Below, piece by piece: positions 1 to 10,040 of a stretch of DNA of 54,007 nt. The position numbers and the translations under genes were made by a program. The stretch lies in contig JAIOPG010000007.1 of NCBI GenBank assembly GCA_021414025.1, positions 1 through 54,007 on the forward strand, read 5' to 3'. The notes under the pieces were generated by a model. The model was not told where the DNA came from. It saw only the letters and a program-made list of their open reading frames with translations, and ran no database searches. The DNA is from Planctomycetota bacterium (GTDB lineage: Bacteria > Planctomycetota > Phycisphaerae > Phycisphaerales > SM1A02). The stretch's first letter is position 1. Each line of letters begins with the position of its first letter.

Positions 1-827
1 ACTTCTTCCAGTTTGTTCAATTCGGCATAGGGCTCGACCTCGGCCTGCCAAAACAATCCGCTGTCATCTTTTTTCACGCGGCTCACCACGCCGACTGGCA
101 AGCCCTTGGGGAAGATCCCGTCCAAGCCCGACGTCAGCAGCAGGTCGCCCTTGCGAATTTCCTCGGAAGCCGAAACGTACTCGGCCTGGGTCAGCCAGCG
201 TTCGCGCCGCAGGCCCAAATCCTGGCGCTTGCCCACCAATAGTCCGCGGGCGCGGGTGCGGGCGTCGAGCACATCGACCGAGCTGTTCAAGTCGGTCACC
301 AGCAAAACTTGACTGTTGCGGCTCCCGGCTTTCATCACCCGACCGATGACGCCGCCCCCCGAAACCACAGCCTGGTCGGGCGCGACGCCGTCTTCGGTGC
401 CACGATCGATGGTGATGCTGCGGAAGACCGAGACGGGATCGTAGCCGACCACTCGCGCCGCCTTGGCCTCGGCCTTCGCGAAGCCGCTCTCGGAGAAGAG
501 GTTTTCCGCCGCCTTCATGCCGCGATTCTCCTCGCGGGCCTTCAAAAGCTCGGATTGCAACTCTTGCAGCTGGCCTTTCAAGGCCAGGTTTTCCTTTTTA
601 GCGCCGCTCAACTCAAGATATTCGCCAAAACGAGAATGCGCCCAGGAATACGCCGAAGATAAAACCTTCGCCGCGGGAGACACCGCCTTTTGCGACCAGC
701 GCTGGTACCAAGTCGGATTCGGCGACCTCTCAGCGGCGGCGGAAAAATACACCGTGGCGGCGAGCAGCGCGGCCATCAGTAAACCTAGTTTCCATTTTTG
801 CCGGAAACGGAACATTCCAAGCCCCAT
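1..827 (-). CDS. mreC: Rod shape-determining protein MreC (3' end cut by window edge)
   Basis: MreC is a periplasmic scaffold that links the MreB cytoskeleton to the wall-elongation machinery. Reading the minus strand from an ATG at 827 gives a short basic N-terminus, one membrane segment at about residues 14-31, a coiled coil at about 75-110 and the first beta-barrel domain, with the family-typical stretches SITIDRGTEDGV and GVIGRVMKAG. The frame is still open at base 1, so the second barrel end and the stop codon lie outside the window. It follows mreB by about 84 bases on the same strand, the usual mreB-mreC order. No Shine-Dalgarno sequence is obvious, and translation may depend on the upstream message. 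Identification is by domain pattern and context, and is strong. Confidence 0.9.
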   Translation of the reverse strand, partial: MGLGMFRFRQKWKLGLLMAALLAATVYFSAAAERSPNPTWYQRWSQKAVSPAAKVLSSAYSWAHSRFGEYLELSGAKKENLALKGQLQELQSELLKAREENRGMKAAENLFSESGFAKAEAKAARVVGYDPVSVFRSITIDRGTEDGVAPDQAVVSGGGVIGRVMKAGSRNSQVLLVTDLNSSVDVLDARTRARGLLVGKRQDLGLRRERWLTQAEYVSASEEIRKGDLLLTSGLDGIFPKGLPVGVVSRVKKDDSGLFWQAEVEPYAELNKLEE

Positions 828-911
828 GCCGGACGCAAAAGCGCCCGAGATTTTTGTTTAGTTCGATGACCTGGAAGAGGCGACCGGACATCCTAGACGG
901 ACGCCACGGCG

Positions 912-2042
<1,131 letters not shown>

Positions 2043-2231
2043 TCACTTGCCCTTGTATTCAACGTACTCGAACGCCCCGCCCTGAGTCGATCCGCCCGAG
2101 GTGAGCTCGATGTTCTTCAGGGCAATCCAGCCGCTCCCGACCAGCAACAGCAGCACGCTGGCGGCAAGGAGGGCCGAGTAGATGTTGAGCGTCGGCTTGC
2201 GTTGCGGGATGTTGGGGTTGAACTGGCTCAT
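2043..2231 (-). CDS. Small single-pass membrane protein of the mre cluster
   Basis: This 62-residue protein has a polar N-terminus rich in Asn, Pro and Gln, one membrane segment at about residues 18-38 (IYSALLAASVLLLLVGSGWI), and a short polar tail ending in a basic residue. I do not recognise a family. It lies 21 bases after the coiled-coil gene and about 87 bases before mreB, all on the minus strand, so co-transcription with the shape genes is likely. A role as a small accessory of the elongation machinery is inference from position only. Confidence 0.7.
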   Translation of the reverse strand: MSQFNPNIPQRKPTLNIYSALLAASVLLLLVGSGWIALKNIELTSGGSTQGGAFEYVEYKGK

Positions 2232-2252
2232 GTCGAATTCCGCATGGAAGAC

Positions 2253-3170
2253 TCACTCACCCTTGCGGGCGAGCACCCGCAGGCCGGTCCGAACCTCACC
2301 CTTGCCGACCTGTTCCAACTCGACCACGCCCACCGAGCGGTTGACGTCGACGGTGGTGATGCGCAGGTTGCCGATGTACTTGCCGCCGTCGGCGATGCTC
2401 ATCACCCAGCCCGGCTGCACGCCGTCGCGGCTGCCGGCGTTGATCTCGGCCATGGTGGAGTCGGTGCCGCGGCGCACATTGATGATGGTGGCGCTCAGAG
2501 CGCGGTCGGCGGGAATGCGGGCGTCGCCGCTGGTGGCGCCGGGCCGCGCCGTGGGCAGGGCGCCGGCGTAGGTGCCGTACTTCTTGAGCTGGTCGTTGGC
2601 GGCCTTCATCTCGTTGGCCTGCTTGTCGCGCTCGTCGTTGGCCTGCTTGAGCTGCTCCTGCACCTGGCGGAGCTGCGCCTTCACCACTTCGTTCTCGCTG
2701 GTGAGGCTGGCGACCTGGTCGTCCAGTTGCACGTTGTCGCGGTCGGCCTTGGTCAGGCTGGACCGGAGCGTGGTCAATTCCTTCGAGACGTTGGAGACCA
2801 GCTCCAACTTGATCTTGTCACTCTCGGAGAGCACCTGCAGGTTGCTGGTGAGCCGATCGAGCTGCGCCTGGGTGCTGGCGACGAGTCCGGTCATGCGTGC
2901 CGCCTCGGCAATCGCCGCGTCGCGCTCGACCTGGGCCTTGCCCAGTTTCATCTCCAGATCCTTGGCCAGGTCGGTGACGGCGCGGACTTCGGTTTCCTGA
3001 AGGCGCTGCGCGGTGTCCTTGGCGGAGACGGCGATGGTGGCGCGGACCTGCTCGTCGGTCCACTTCTTCTTGAAGGTTTCCTCATTGGCGGTGTTGAGCA
3101 TCACCAGCGGAACGAGGGCGACGGTCAGCAGGGAGGTCAGGACAACGAAGATCTTGGTCAGAATATGCAC
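2253..3170 (-). CDS. Coiled-coil membrane protein with MreC-like C-terminal barrel
   Basis: This 305-residue protein begins with a membrane anchor at residues 5-24. A long charged coiled coil runs from about residue 45 to 200, with many Gln/Glu/Lys heptad-like runs. A compact beta-rich domain follows, with NAGSRDGVQPGWVMSI and KYIGNLRITTVDVN, which resemble the barrel repeats of MreC. The anchor/coiled coil/barrel order is thus the MreC layout, but the protein is distinct from the true mreC two genes downstream. The start is GTG at 3170, with GGAG 8 bases upstream. It lies 91 bases after the lnt fusion gene. I infer a structural partner in cell elongation; no specific family name is claimed. 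Confidence 0.75.
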   Translation of the reverse strand: MHILTKIFVVLTSLLTVALVPLVMLNTANEETFKKKWTDEQVRATIAVSAKDTAQRLQETEVRAVTDLAKDLEMKLGKAQVERDAAIAEAARMTGLVASTQAQLDRLTSNLQVLSESDKIKLELVSNVSKELTTLRSSLTKADRDNVQLDDQVASLTSENEVVKAQLRQVQEQLKQANDERDKQANEMKAANDQLKKYGTYAGALPTARPGATSGDARIPADRALSATIINVRRGTDSTMAEINAGSRDGVQPGWVMSIADGGKYIGNLRITTVDVNRSVGVVELEQVGKGEVRTGLRVLARKGE

Positions 3171-3261
3171 AGGCCAAACTCCATCAAAAGGATTCCCAAC
3201 AGGTCTCGCGGACTACGCCCCACTCGCCGCCGAGATATCTACCCTCATCCGGGTGGGTATG

Positions 3262-6153
3262 TCAACGAGGAATCTCCAATTTAGCATCTTTTGGAGGTTC
3301 CGATGCCGCCGGTTCGGGCGGAGGCGGCTGGACCGGCACCGGCGCCATGGTGGAGGTCGGCGCGTTCGCCTGGCGGCGCAGGATGCTTCCGGCGGCGGCA
3401 ACCTGGACCTCGGGCTCGCGGTCCCGAAGCAGTTTGGAAAGCGTGGCTTCCGTGTCGGGTCCGCCCACCACGCCGAAGAGCTTGGCGCCCAGCGTCCGCA
3501 CGCGGACGTTGGGATCCCGCGACGCGATCGTGCCCAGCTCGGCCAGCTTGACCGGCGCCGGCTTCATGATCTTGCACACCGCGATCGCGGCGAAGAGGCG
3601 GATCTCGATCGGCCGGATGTCCGTGCCGTTGGCCTCGATCAGCCGCTGCAGCATGGGCAGGGCGCTCTGGTCGGCGATCCGGCTGGAGATCTCGCAGGCC
3701 AGCTCGATGCACTCGCTCTGGTCGGAGCGGAAGAAGAGCGCGGCGTGGATGGGCTCGATCTCCGTGGTGTCGCCCAGCAGCACCATCGCTTCGGCGATCT
3801 GCAGGTTCACGATCTTGACCGCCGAGGCGGTGGCCCGGTTCATCGGGTGGTGGGCGGCATCCTTGAGCAGCATCAGGGCCGACTTGTTGCCCAGCTCCCC
3901 CAGCACGATCGCCGCGTTACCGCGCAGCTCGGCGCTCTGGGCGAAGATCATCGCGGCCAGCGGGGTGGGATCCACCTCCACGCCGCAGCGCTTCAGGGCC
4001 AGGATCGCCGCGGCGCGGACGCTGTCGTTGGGGTCCAGGCGCAGCGGCTCCAGCAGCGGTGCCGCCCCCGGCAGGCTCACCTTGGCCACGCTCATCGCCG
4101 AAACGAAGCGCACGCTCGGGTCGGGGTCGGCCAGCCCGCGGCGCACGGCGGGCTCGAAGATCGTCAAGTCATGCTGCATCGCCTCGATGGCGTGGGCCCG
4201 CAGGGCGCGGTCGGGATTGCGCGAGGCCTCGTCCAGCACCAGCCTCGCGCTGCGGCCCAGGTCGCTTGAGTTGGAGACGGGGATCGTCGGCTTGGACGCG
4301 CTGCGGCGAGACAGCGTGGCGTCGCCCTCGGGCGAAACGCTCTGCTCCTTGCTGCTCCAGGAGGGCATTTTCGTCTGCTTGGAGTCGCTGCATCCCGCAA
4401 TAAAAACGCAGGCAAGCATGGCTGCCGCGGCCGCCCCCGCCGAATGAGTCGTGTGTTTTCGTTTGTTGGGGAAGCAGTACATGAGGAACGAGGCCAGAAA
4501 CATGGTCCAGGAGAATACATCGCCGATCGTAGCAAAGAGGGTTCGGGTTCGTTCCAGCGGCAGCGACGCGACCATCCATCCCGCCTTGCGGGCCGGCAGC
4601 GATTCGCCGATGCGCCGGCCGGCCGGATCGAACGCCCCGCTGACGCCGGTGTTGACCACGCGCAGCAGCGAGCGGCGCAACTCCACGCAGCGCCACCGCG
4701 CGGCCTGCTCGTGGTGGCGCCGCGCCGGATCGAAATCACCGAACCATCCGTCGTTGCTCAGGTTCACGATCGCGTCGGCGCCCTCGTCGGCGTTCACCAG
4801 ACCGCGCACCGCCCGCGAGACGGTGTCCTCGAAGCAGATCGGCACCGCCAGCGCCACGCGGCCCTTCGACGTCTGCATCGACAACGTGCGCGGTCTCTCG
4901 CCGGTGGAAAGGTCGAACTCCATGCCGCGGCCGCCGAAATCCAGCAGCGCCTGCTCGAGCGCCTTCCAGTAGGAGATGTAGGGCATGGTCTCGCCGAAGG
5001 GAGTGAGCACGACCTTGTCGACGCGCTCATGTCGGCCGCCGGGCTTGAGCAGGTAGCCGCTGTTGTAGTGGCGGTTCCACTTGTACTGCATGCCTTCGAT
5101 CCGCAGACCCTCGTAGGCGGAGCTGCCCACCAGCAGCGGCACGCCGCCTTCGGAGACCAATCGCTCAAGCTGCGACGTCAGCCGGTCGGCGGGCCAGAGT
5201 CCCCGCTCGCGCTGCAGCATGATCGCGTCGCTCTCCAGGCCCACGCCCGGCAGCACCGTCTCCGGCCAAGCGATCAGGTCGGGCGATGGGCCGCTGGAGC
5301 GCAGCGCGTTCAAGGCCTCCACCGTGATCCGCATCGCGGTGTCGAACTGCTCCTGCTGCATCTCGCGGGTCGGCGCCATCTTGTTGCTCTGTGGAACATT
5401 GGTCTGGATCACGAGCACCCGCAACGACTCGGAATCCTTGAAGTTCGGCTGGCGCAGGAACCCGAAGCACAATAGTGCGGCCGAGAACAGCGCGGCGATG
5501 GCGACCCCGGTGCGCCAATGCGTCCGCGGCGGCGCGGCCAGCGCGGCGAAAACTCCCGCGATCACTCCCGGCAGACACCCGAGACCCGCGGCACCGATCA
5601 CCTCGGCGCTCTGTGCGAGCCATGGAAAGTCGATCAGCGGCTGGGCCGGCATGAACCAGGGATAGCCATCCATGAAGACGCGGCCGCGGAACCACTCGCA
5701 GCCACAGAGGATGATGCCCGCGCGAAGCGCCAGGGGCCAGTTGCGGAAGCGCGTGGAGCGGCCGCTGCGCGAAAGGGCCACGGCGTAGAGGGCGTCGAAG
5801 GCTCCCATGACGATGGCCAGTGCCGGCCAGCCATATTCGCTGACGGGTCCGATCCAGCTTTCGAGCCAGAACCAGCGCAGGCTGCCGATGACCCAGGCGA
5901 TCAACGCCAGACGCCAGGCGGCGCGGCGGTCCCGCAGTCTCGACGCGCCGTCGACGACGAGCTCCTCCTGCCGCCAGCGGCTGGTCAGATGCGCCGCCAG
6001 CGTCAGCGGCGCCCACGCCGGCAGCGCCAGCCACGCGGCGTTGAATGGGTCCAGCGAGAGCGCGATCAGCGCCGACCCGAGGCCGCAGAGGCCTGCCACC
6101 TGCGCCGAGCGAACGAATTTGAAACTTCCGCTGCTACTTGCCTGCAAAATCAA
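3262..6153 (-). CDS. lnt: Apolipoprotein N-acyltransferase fused to HEAT-repeat lipoprotein
   Basis: Residues 1 to about 557 are Lnt, the membrane enzyme that N-acylates lipoproteins. It has several membrane segments up to residue 235 and then a carbon-nitrogen hydrolase domain with the triad Glu298 (AWPETVLPG), Lys380 (VDKVVLTPFGE) and Cys440 (VPICFED), ending in a membrane helix at 540-558. With no stop codon, the frame continues through a basic KRK stretch and a second hydrophobic segment ending in a lipobox (FIAGC, Cys588). A soluble C-terminal region of about 370 residues follows, with HEAT-like helical repeats to about 935. An internal ATG at 4482 (residue 558) could start a separate lipoprotein but has no ribosome-binding site. 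The listed start is TTG inside the accD end; a GTG about 18 codons later is possible. Lnt is certain; fusion versus two products is open. Confidence 0.9.
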   Translation of the reverse strand: MILQASSSGSFKFVRSAQVAGLCGLGSALIALSLDPFNAAWLALPAWAPLTLAAHLTSRWRQEELVVDGASRLRDRRAAWRLALIAWVIGSLRWFWLESWIGPVSEYGWPALAIVMGAFDALYAVALSRSGRSTRFRNWPLALRAGIILCGCEWFRGRVFMDGYPWFMPAQPLIDFPWLAQSAEVIGAAGLGCLPGVIAGVFAALAAPPRTHWRTGVAIAALFSAALLCFGFLRQPNFKDSESLRVLVIQTNVPQSNKMAPTREMQQEQFDTAMRITVEALNALRSSGPSPDLIAWPETVLPGVGLESDAIMLQRERGLWPADRLTSQLERLVSEGGVPLLVGSSAYEGLRIEGMQYKWNRHYNSGYLLKPGGRHERVDKVVLTPFGETMPYISYWKALEQALLDFGGRGMEFDLSTGERPRTLSMQTSKGRVALAVPICFEDTVSRAVRGLVNADEGADAIVNLSNDGWFGDFDPARRHHEQAARWRCVELRRSLLRVVNTGVSGAFDPAGRRIGESLPARKAGWMVASLPLERTRTLFATIGDVFSWTMFLASFLMYCFPNKRKHTTHSAGAAAAAMLACVFIAGCSDSKQTKMPSWSSKEQSVSPEGDATLSRRSASKPTIPVSNSSDLGRSARLVLDEASRNPDRALRAHAIEAMQHDLTIFEPAVRRGLADPDPSVRFVSAMSVAKVSLPGAAPLLEPLRLDPNDSVRAAAILALKRCGVEVDPTPLAAMIFAQSAELRGNAAIVLGELGNKSALMLLKDAAHHPMNRATASAVKIVNLQIAEAMVLLGDTTEIEPIHAALFFRSDQSECIELACEISSRIADQSALPMLQRLIEANGTDIRPIEIRLFAAIAVCKIMKPAPVKLAELGTIASRDPNVRVRTLGAKLFGVVGGPDTEATLSKLLRDREPEVQVAAAGSILRRQANAPTSTMAPVPVQPPPPEPAASEPPKDAKLEIPR

Positions 6154-6970
6154 TCACTCGCCCGATCTCGCTGCGCAAGTTGGACCGGTGCACGATGCGA
6201 TCCACAAATCCTGCTTCAAGCAGAAACTCAGAAGTCTGGAATCCCTCCGGAAGATCCTGGCGAATGGTCTGACGGATGACGCGCGGCCCGGCGAATCCGA
6301 TCAGCGCCCGCGGCTCGGCGAGGATGACGTCGCCCAGCATCGCGAAACTGGCGGTCACGCCGCCGGTGGTCGGATCGGCCAGCACGCTGATGAAGAGCCC
6401 CCGCGCGTCGTCGAAGCGGGCCAGGGTGGCGCTGGTCTTGGCCATCTGCATGAGCGAGAATCCGCTCTCCTGCATCCGCGCGCCTCCCGAGCAGCTGACG
6501 ATGATCAGCGGCAGGTTGTGGTCGGTGGCGAACTCGATCAGGCGGGCGAGCTTCTCCCCCACCACGCTGCCCATGGAGCCCGCAAGGAAAGTGAAATCCA
6601 TGCAGCCGATCGCCACTTTTCGTCCCTTGACGAAGGCGGTCCCGGTCTGCATGGCGTCGTTCTCGCCGGTCTTCTCCTGGGCTTCCTGGACGCGATCCTT
6701 GTAGCTGCGGACGTCAAAGAATTCCAGCGGATCGCAAGGCGCCATGGTGGCGTTCATGGGCTCGAAGGAGCCTGGATCGACCAGGGTTTCCACGCGCTGC
6801 CGCCCCGAAAGGCGGTGGTGGTGGTCACACTGCGGGCAGACCATGAGGTTGGACTCGAGGGCCTTTCGGAAGAGCGTGGCGTTGCACTTGTCGCAGGAAA
6901 CCCAGAGCCCGTCGGGAACGGATTTCTTGGCCATCAACAATCCAGAGGATTCCCAGCTCGTCTCGGCCAT
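6134..6970 (-). CDS. accD: Acetyl-CoA carboxylase carboxyltransferase subunit beta
   Basis: This subunit transfers the carboxyl group from biotin to acetyl-CoA in the first step of fatty acid synthesis. An N-terminal zinc ribbon is visible as CDKC and CPQC. It is followed by the crotonase-like core with VSCSGGARMQES and FAGPRVIRQT, both typical of AccD. The 278-residue length fits the family. It starts 6 bases after rpe ends and overlaps the lnt start by 20 bases, so the block is compact. A TAGACT hexamer ends 8 bases before the ATG, inside the rpe 3' end, and could be an internal promoter giving a leaderless message. Confidence 0.96.
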   Translation of the reverse strand: MAETSWESSGLLMAKKSVPDGLWVSCDKCNATLFRKALESNLMVCPQCDHHHRLSGRQRVETLVDPGSFEPMNATMAPCDPLEFFDVRSYKDRVQEAQEKTGENDAMQTGTAFVKGRKVAIGCMDFTFLAGSMGSVVGEKLARLIEFATDHNLPLIIVSCSGGARMQESGFSLMQMAKTSATLARFDDARGLFISVLADPTTGGVTASFAMLGDVILAEPRALIGFAGPRVIRQTIRQDLPEGFQTSEFLLEAGFVDRIVHRSNLRSEIGRVIDFAGK

Positions 6971-6976
6971 CGCGTT

Positions 6977-7681
6977 TCAGTCTACCCGACCCGCGGTCGA
7001 AAACGAATCGAGCAGCGCCTTCGCCGCCGGCGCGATGGCGCCCCTGCCGAAGAGCGCACTGGCCGAGACCAGCACATCGGCGCCCGCCGCGACGCAGCGC
7101 GATCCATTGGCGGAATCAACGCCGCCATCCATCTCGATCCGCGCCTTGGCTCCAACGCGCTCGCGGATCCACGCGGTCTTCTTCAGGGAATCCTCGATGA
7201 AGCCCTGCCCCGAAAAGCCGGGGTGCACGCTCATCACCAGGTGCAGGTCGAAATCCTTCAGATAGGGCTCGATGGCCGAAGTCGGCGTCTCGGGATTGCT
7301 GGCCAGACCCACCGACACGCCCAGCTTCCGCGCCGCGGCCGCGAGCTCGCGGGGATTCTTCTCCGCCTCGACGTGGAAGGAGATGGAATTCGCGCCGGCC
7401 TTGACGAAGGGCTCCAGGAACTTTCGCGGATCGGTCACCATCAGGTGCACGTCGAGAAATGCGTCCGGGCAGGCCCGCCGCAGCGCGGCGCAGATGGCGG
7501 GCCCCATGGAGAGGTTGGGGACGAAGTGCCCGTCCATGATGTCGACATGCAGCAGCGACGCACCGGCGCCCAGGGCCTCGCGGCTGGCCGCGCCCAGGGC
7601 CGCGAAGTCCGCCGACAGGACGCTGGCGGCCAGCATGGCCCGAGCGGGCGGCGTTCGAAAGAGGTCCTTGTCCGGCGCCAC
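6977..7681 (-). CDS. rpe: Ribulose-phosphate 3-epimerase
   Basis: Rpe interconverts ribulose 5-phosphate and xylulose 5-phosphate in the pentose phosphate and carbon-fixation pathways. The TIM-barrel signatures are present: ASVLSADF at the first strand, LLHVDIMDGHFVPN, LDVHLMV, SVHPGFSGQGFIE and EMDGGV. The GTG at 7681 follows the stop codon of the thioredoxin-like gene by one base. An ATG at 7636 would give about 220 residues, closer to the usual length. The start is therefore uncertain and the rest is not. accD follows after 6 bases. Confidence 0.93.
   Translation of the reverse strand: MAPDKDLFRTPPARAMLAASVLSADFAALGAASREALGAGASLLHVDIMDGHFVPNLSMGPAICAALRRACPDAFLDVHLMVTDPRKFLEPFVKAGANSISFHVEAEKNPRELAAAARKLGVSVGLASNPETPTSAIEPYLKDFDLHLVMSVHPGFSGQGFIEDSLKKTAWIRERVGAKARIEMDGGVDSANGSRCVAAGADVLVSASALFGRGAIAPAAKALLDSFSTAGRVD
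6979..6984 (-). promoter_or_regulatory. Putative -10 element (TAGACT) of accD
   Basis: On the minus strand TAGACT ends 8 bases before the accD ATG, and no Shine-Dalgarno sequence is present. It fits the leaderless pattern repeated elsewhere in the window. Confidence 0.35.
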
Positions 7682-7682
7682 G

Positions 7683-8723
7683 CTAGGGAGTCTTCCCGCT
7701 CTGGCGCTTGACCGCGGCGCGGTACTCCTCAAGTCGCTGCTTGGCCATCGGCTTGTCCGCCTGCGGCGCGCCCATCCAGGCGTCGGTCTGCAGGTCGATC
7801 GCCTGGTTCCAATCCTTCTTGGCCGCGAAGACCATGGCCTTGGCCTCGAGCCCGGCGGTGGCGTTCTTGCCCAGCATCGACTCGGCGATGATCAGCGCCG
7901 ACTCCAGGTCGCGCTGCTCGATCTCGGAGTCCAGCACGATCGTGGAGACGATCTCTCCCTGCGCCGTGACGTTGCCGCACTTCTTGGCGATCTTCTGGAT
8001 CCAATCCGCGGCGATCTTGGGGTCGGTCTCGTTCTTGAGCGTGGCCTTGTAGCGCTCCAGCACCACGTCCAGGAAAAAGACGTTGTCGAGGTCGATGACC
8101 TCGTCGTAGTGCTTGTAGGCCTCCTGCACGTTGCGCACCTTGAGCGACTTGCGGGCCGCATCCAGCAGCGGCTGGGCCTTCTTCTGCAGCTTGGGGTCGT
8201 ACTTGCCCACCACCGCCTTGCGCAGGATGGAGGAGAGCGAGCTGTCGAGCGGGCTGCCGATCCAGACGATCTTGCCGCGGCTGACGATGAAGGCCTGCGG
8301 CAGCTTGTCGAGCTTGGCCGCGTCGATCCACGCCCTCCAGGTGTTCTCCGAGTCGTCGGCGCCGACGGCGATGGCCATTGAGGTTCGCTCGGCCTTGGAG
8401 AAGGACTTTTCGATGTCCTCGAATTTCTCCTTGGAGACCGCCACCACCTGCAGCCCCTTGGCGCCGAATTCCTTCTGGGCGGCGTTGAGCGCCGAGAACA
8501 TGCCCGCGTTCTTCTCCTCCTTCAGGACGAAGAAGGCCACGACGACGCAGCCCTCGTCGCGGCCCGTGTCCGGCGCATCGCCCTTGACGAACTTGGAGAT
8601 CTGGATTTTCGGCGGCGGCTTGCCGACGCCCAGCTCTTCGTCATCGGCACGGGCCGCGGAAACCAGAAGGGAAGAAATGCAGAGGCAGGCGAGGCAGAGG
8701 GAGCGGATGAAGTTGTGTTTCAT
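7683..8723 (-). CDS. Exported thioredoxin-fold protein lacking CxxC
   Basis: This is a protein of about 346 residues with a cleavable signal peptide (hydrophobic stretch after KHNFIRS, likely cut near SAARA-DDEE). The domain after it has TlpA/AhpC-like features: a strand VVVAFFVLK, a helix with FSALNAAQKEFGAKGLQVVAVS, and a cis-Pro-type segment KLPQAFIVSRGKIVWIGSP. The position where redox-active members carry CxxC holds EEKNAG instead, so a disulfide redox function is unlikely. The C-terminal 170 residues are helical and TPR-like. An upstream ATG (8741) six codons earlier is possible. It heads the block that continues into rpe and accD. The substrate or partner is unknown. Confidence 0.8.
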   Translation of the reverse strand: MKHNFIRSLCLACLCISSLLVSAARADDEELGVGKPPPKIQISKFVKGDAPDTGRDEGCVVVAFFVLKEEKNAGMFSALNAAQKEFGAKGLQVVAVSKEKFEDIEKSFSKAERTSMAIAVGADDSENTWRAWIDAAKLDKLPQAFIVSRGKIVWIGSPLDSSLSSILRKAVVGKYDPKLQKKAQPLLDAARKSLKVRNVQEAYKHYDEVIDLDNVFFLDVVLERYKATLKNETDPKIAADWIQKIAKKCGNVTAQGEIVSTIVLDSEIEQRDLESALIIAESMLGKNATAGLEAKAMVFAAKKDWNQAIDLQTDAWMGAPQADKPMAKQRLEEYRAAVKRQSGKTP

Positions 8724-8787
8724 GGAGTTGGATCTACTCAAATGGAGTGTTTCAGTTCAAGGAGAGTCTAGGGTTGGACGCGGTGGA

Positions 8788-9996
8788 TCAGGCCTCTTCG
8801 ATGGGAACGAGGCTTTCGAAGCGCTTGCCTTCGAGCATCTCCAGACTGGCGCCGCCGCCGGTGGAGACGTGCGACAAGCCGCCGGAGAGTCCGGCCAATT
8901 CCAGCGCGGCCGCGGTGTCGCCGCCGCCGGCGATGGTGGTGGCGCCGCTCTTGGTGGCCTGGATCACCGCGTCGGCCACAGCCCGTGTCCCATGGTCGAA
9001 GGGCGCCATCTCGAAGACCCCCATTGGCCCGTTCCACACCACAGTTTTGGCTTTGGTAATTTCACCCGCGAACAGTTTCTCGCTCTGCGGGCCGACGTCC
9101 AGTCCCATCCAGCCCTCGGGGATCGACCCCGAAGAAATCTTGGTTTCAGTACCGGCCTTGAACTCCCTGCCGCAGACATGATCCACGGGAAGCAGCACGC
9201 GCGTGCCGCGGCTCTGCGCCAATTGCAGAATGCCGTTCGCCTTGTCGACCAGATCTTTTTCAATGCGGCTCGCGCCCACCGCTGTTCCCTGCGCCAGCAG
9301 GAAGGTGTAGGCCATCGCGCCGCCGACGATGATCAGATCGACTTTGCCGATCAGGTTCTCCAGCGTCGGCAACTTGTCGCTGACCTTGGCGCCGCCCAAA
9401 ATCGCGACGAAGGGCTTGCGCGCCTTCTCCAGCGTCTCGCCCAGGAATTTCAACTCCTTGGCCAGCAAGAGCCCGGCCACGCAGGGCTTGGGCTTCATCG
9501 CCAGCGGAAGGGCCAGCATGCTCGCGTCGTTGCGATGGCTGGCGCCGAAGGCGTCATTGCAATAGGCATCCGCATAGGGGGCGATCGCCGCGGCAAAGGC
9601 CTGGTCCCCCTTCTTCTCCCCCTTCTCGAAGCGCAGATTCTCCAGCAGCAGCACTTCGCCGCTCTTGAGCGACTTGGCCTCGGCCTGAGCCTGGCTGGGC
9701 AATCCTCCGGCCAGATGCACCTTGGTGGCCTTGCCCTTGAGCAGGTCGCCCAGCCGAACGGCCACCGCCGACATGCTGAAGGCGGGCTCGATTCCCTTGC
9801 CTTCGGGGCGGCCAAGATGGCTGGCCACGATCACGCTTCCGCCCCGCTTCAGCACGCTTTCAATGGTCGGCAGCGTGGCCCGGATCCGGCGGTCGTCGCT
9901 GATGGAGCCATCCTCATTCTGGGGCACGTTGAAATCGGCGCGGATGAAGATCTTCTTGCCGCGGACGTCGAGTTGGTCGATGGTTTTCTTGGGCAC
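8788..9996 (-). CDS. pgk: Phosphoglycerate kinase
   Basis: Pgk transfers phosphate between 1,3-bisphosphoglycerate and ADP in glycolysis/gluconeogenesis. The translation starts at a GTG preceded by GGAGAAC, then KKTIDQLDVRGKKIFIRADF. Other family motifs are SHLGRPEG, LLLENLRFEKGEK, AILGGAKVSDK, VVWNGPMGVFE and AGGGDTAAALE. The length of 402 residues fits. It is divergent from miaA with only 44 bases between the starts, and the thioredoxin-like gene follows after 64 bases. Confidence 0.97.
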   Translation of the reverse strand: MPKKTIDQLDVRGKKIFIRADFNVPQNEDGSISDDRRIRATLPTIESVLKRGGSVIVASHLGRPEGKGIEPAFSMSAVAVRLGDLLKGKATKVHLAGGLPSQAQAEAKSLKSGEVLLLENLRFEKGEKKGDQAFAAAIAPYADAYCNDAFGASHRNDASMLALPLAMKPKPCVAGLLLAKELKFLGETLEKARKPFVAILGGAKVSDKLPTLENLIGKVDLIIVGGAMAYTFLLAQGTAVGASRIEKDLVDKANGILQLAQSRGTRVLLPVDHVCGREFKAGTETKISSGSIPEGWMGLDVGPQSEKLFAGEITKAKTVVWNGPMGVFEMAPFDHGTRAVADAVIQATKSGATTIAGGGDTAAALELAGLSGGLSHVSTGGGASLEMLEGKRFESLVPIEEA

Positions 9997-10040
9997 AATG
10001 TTCTCCAAGCGAAGATGATAGAAAGTCCTCCCGAACCTCG

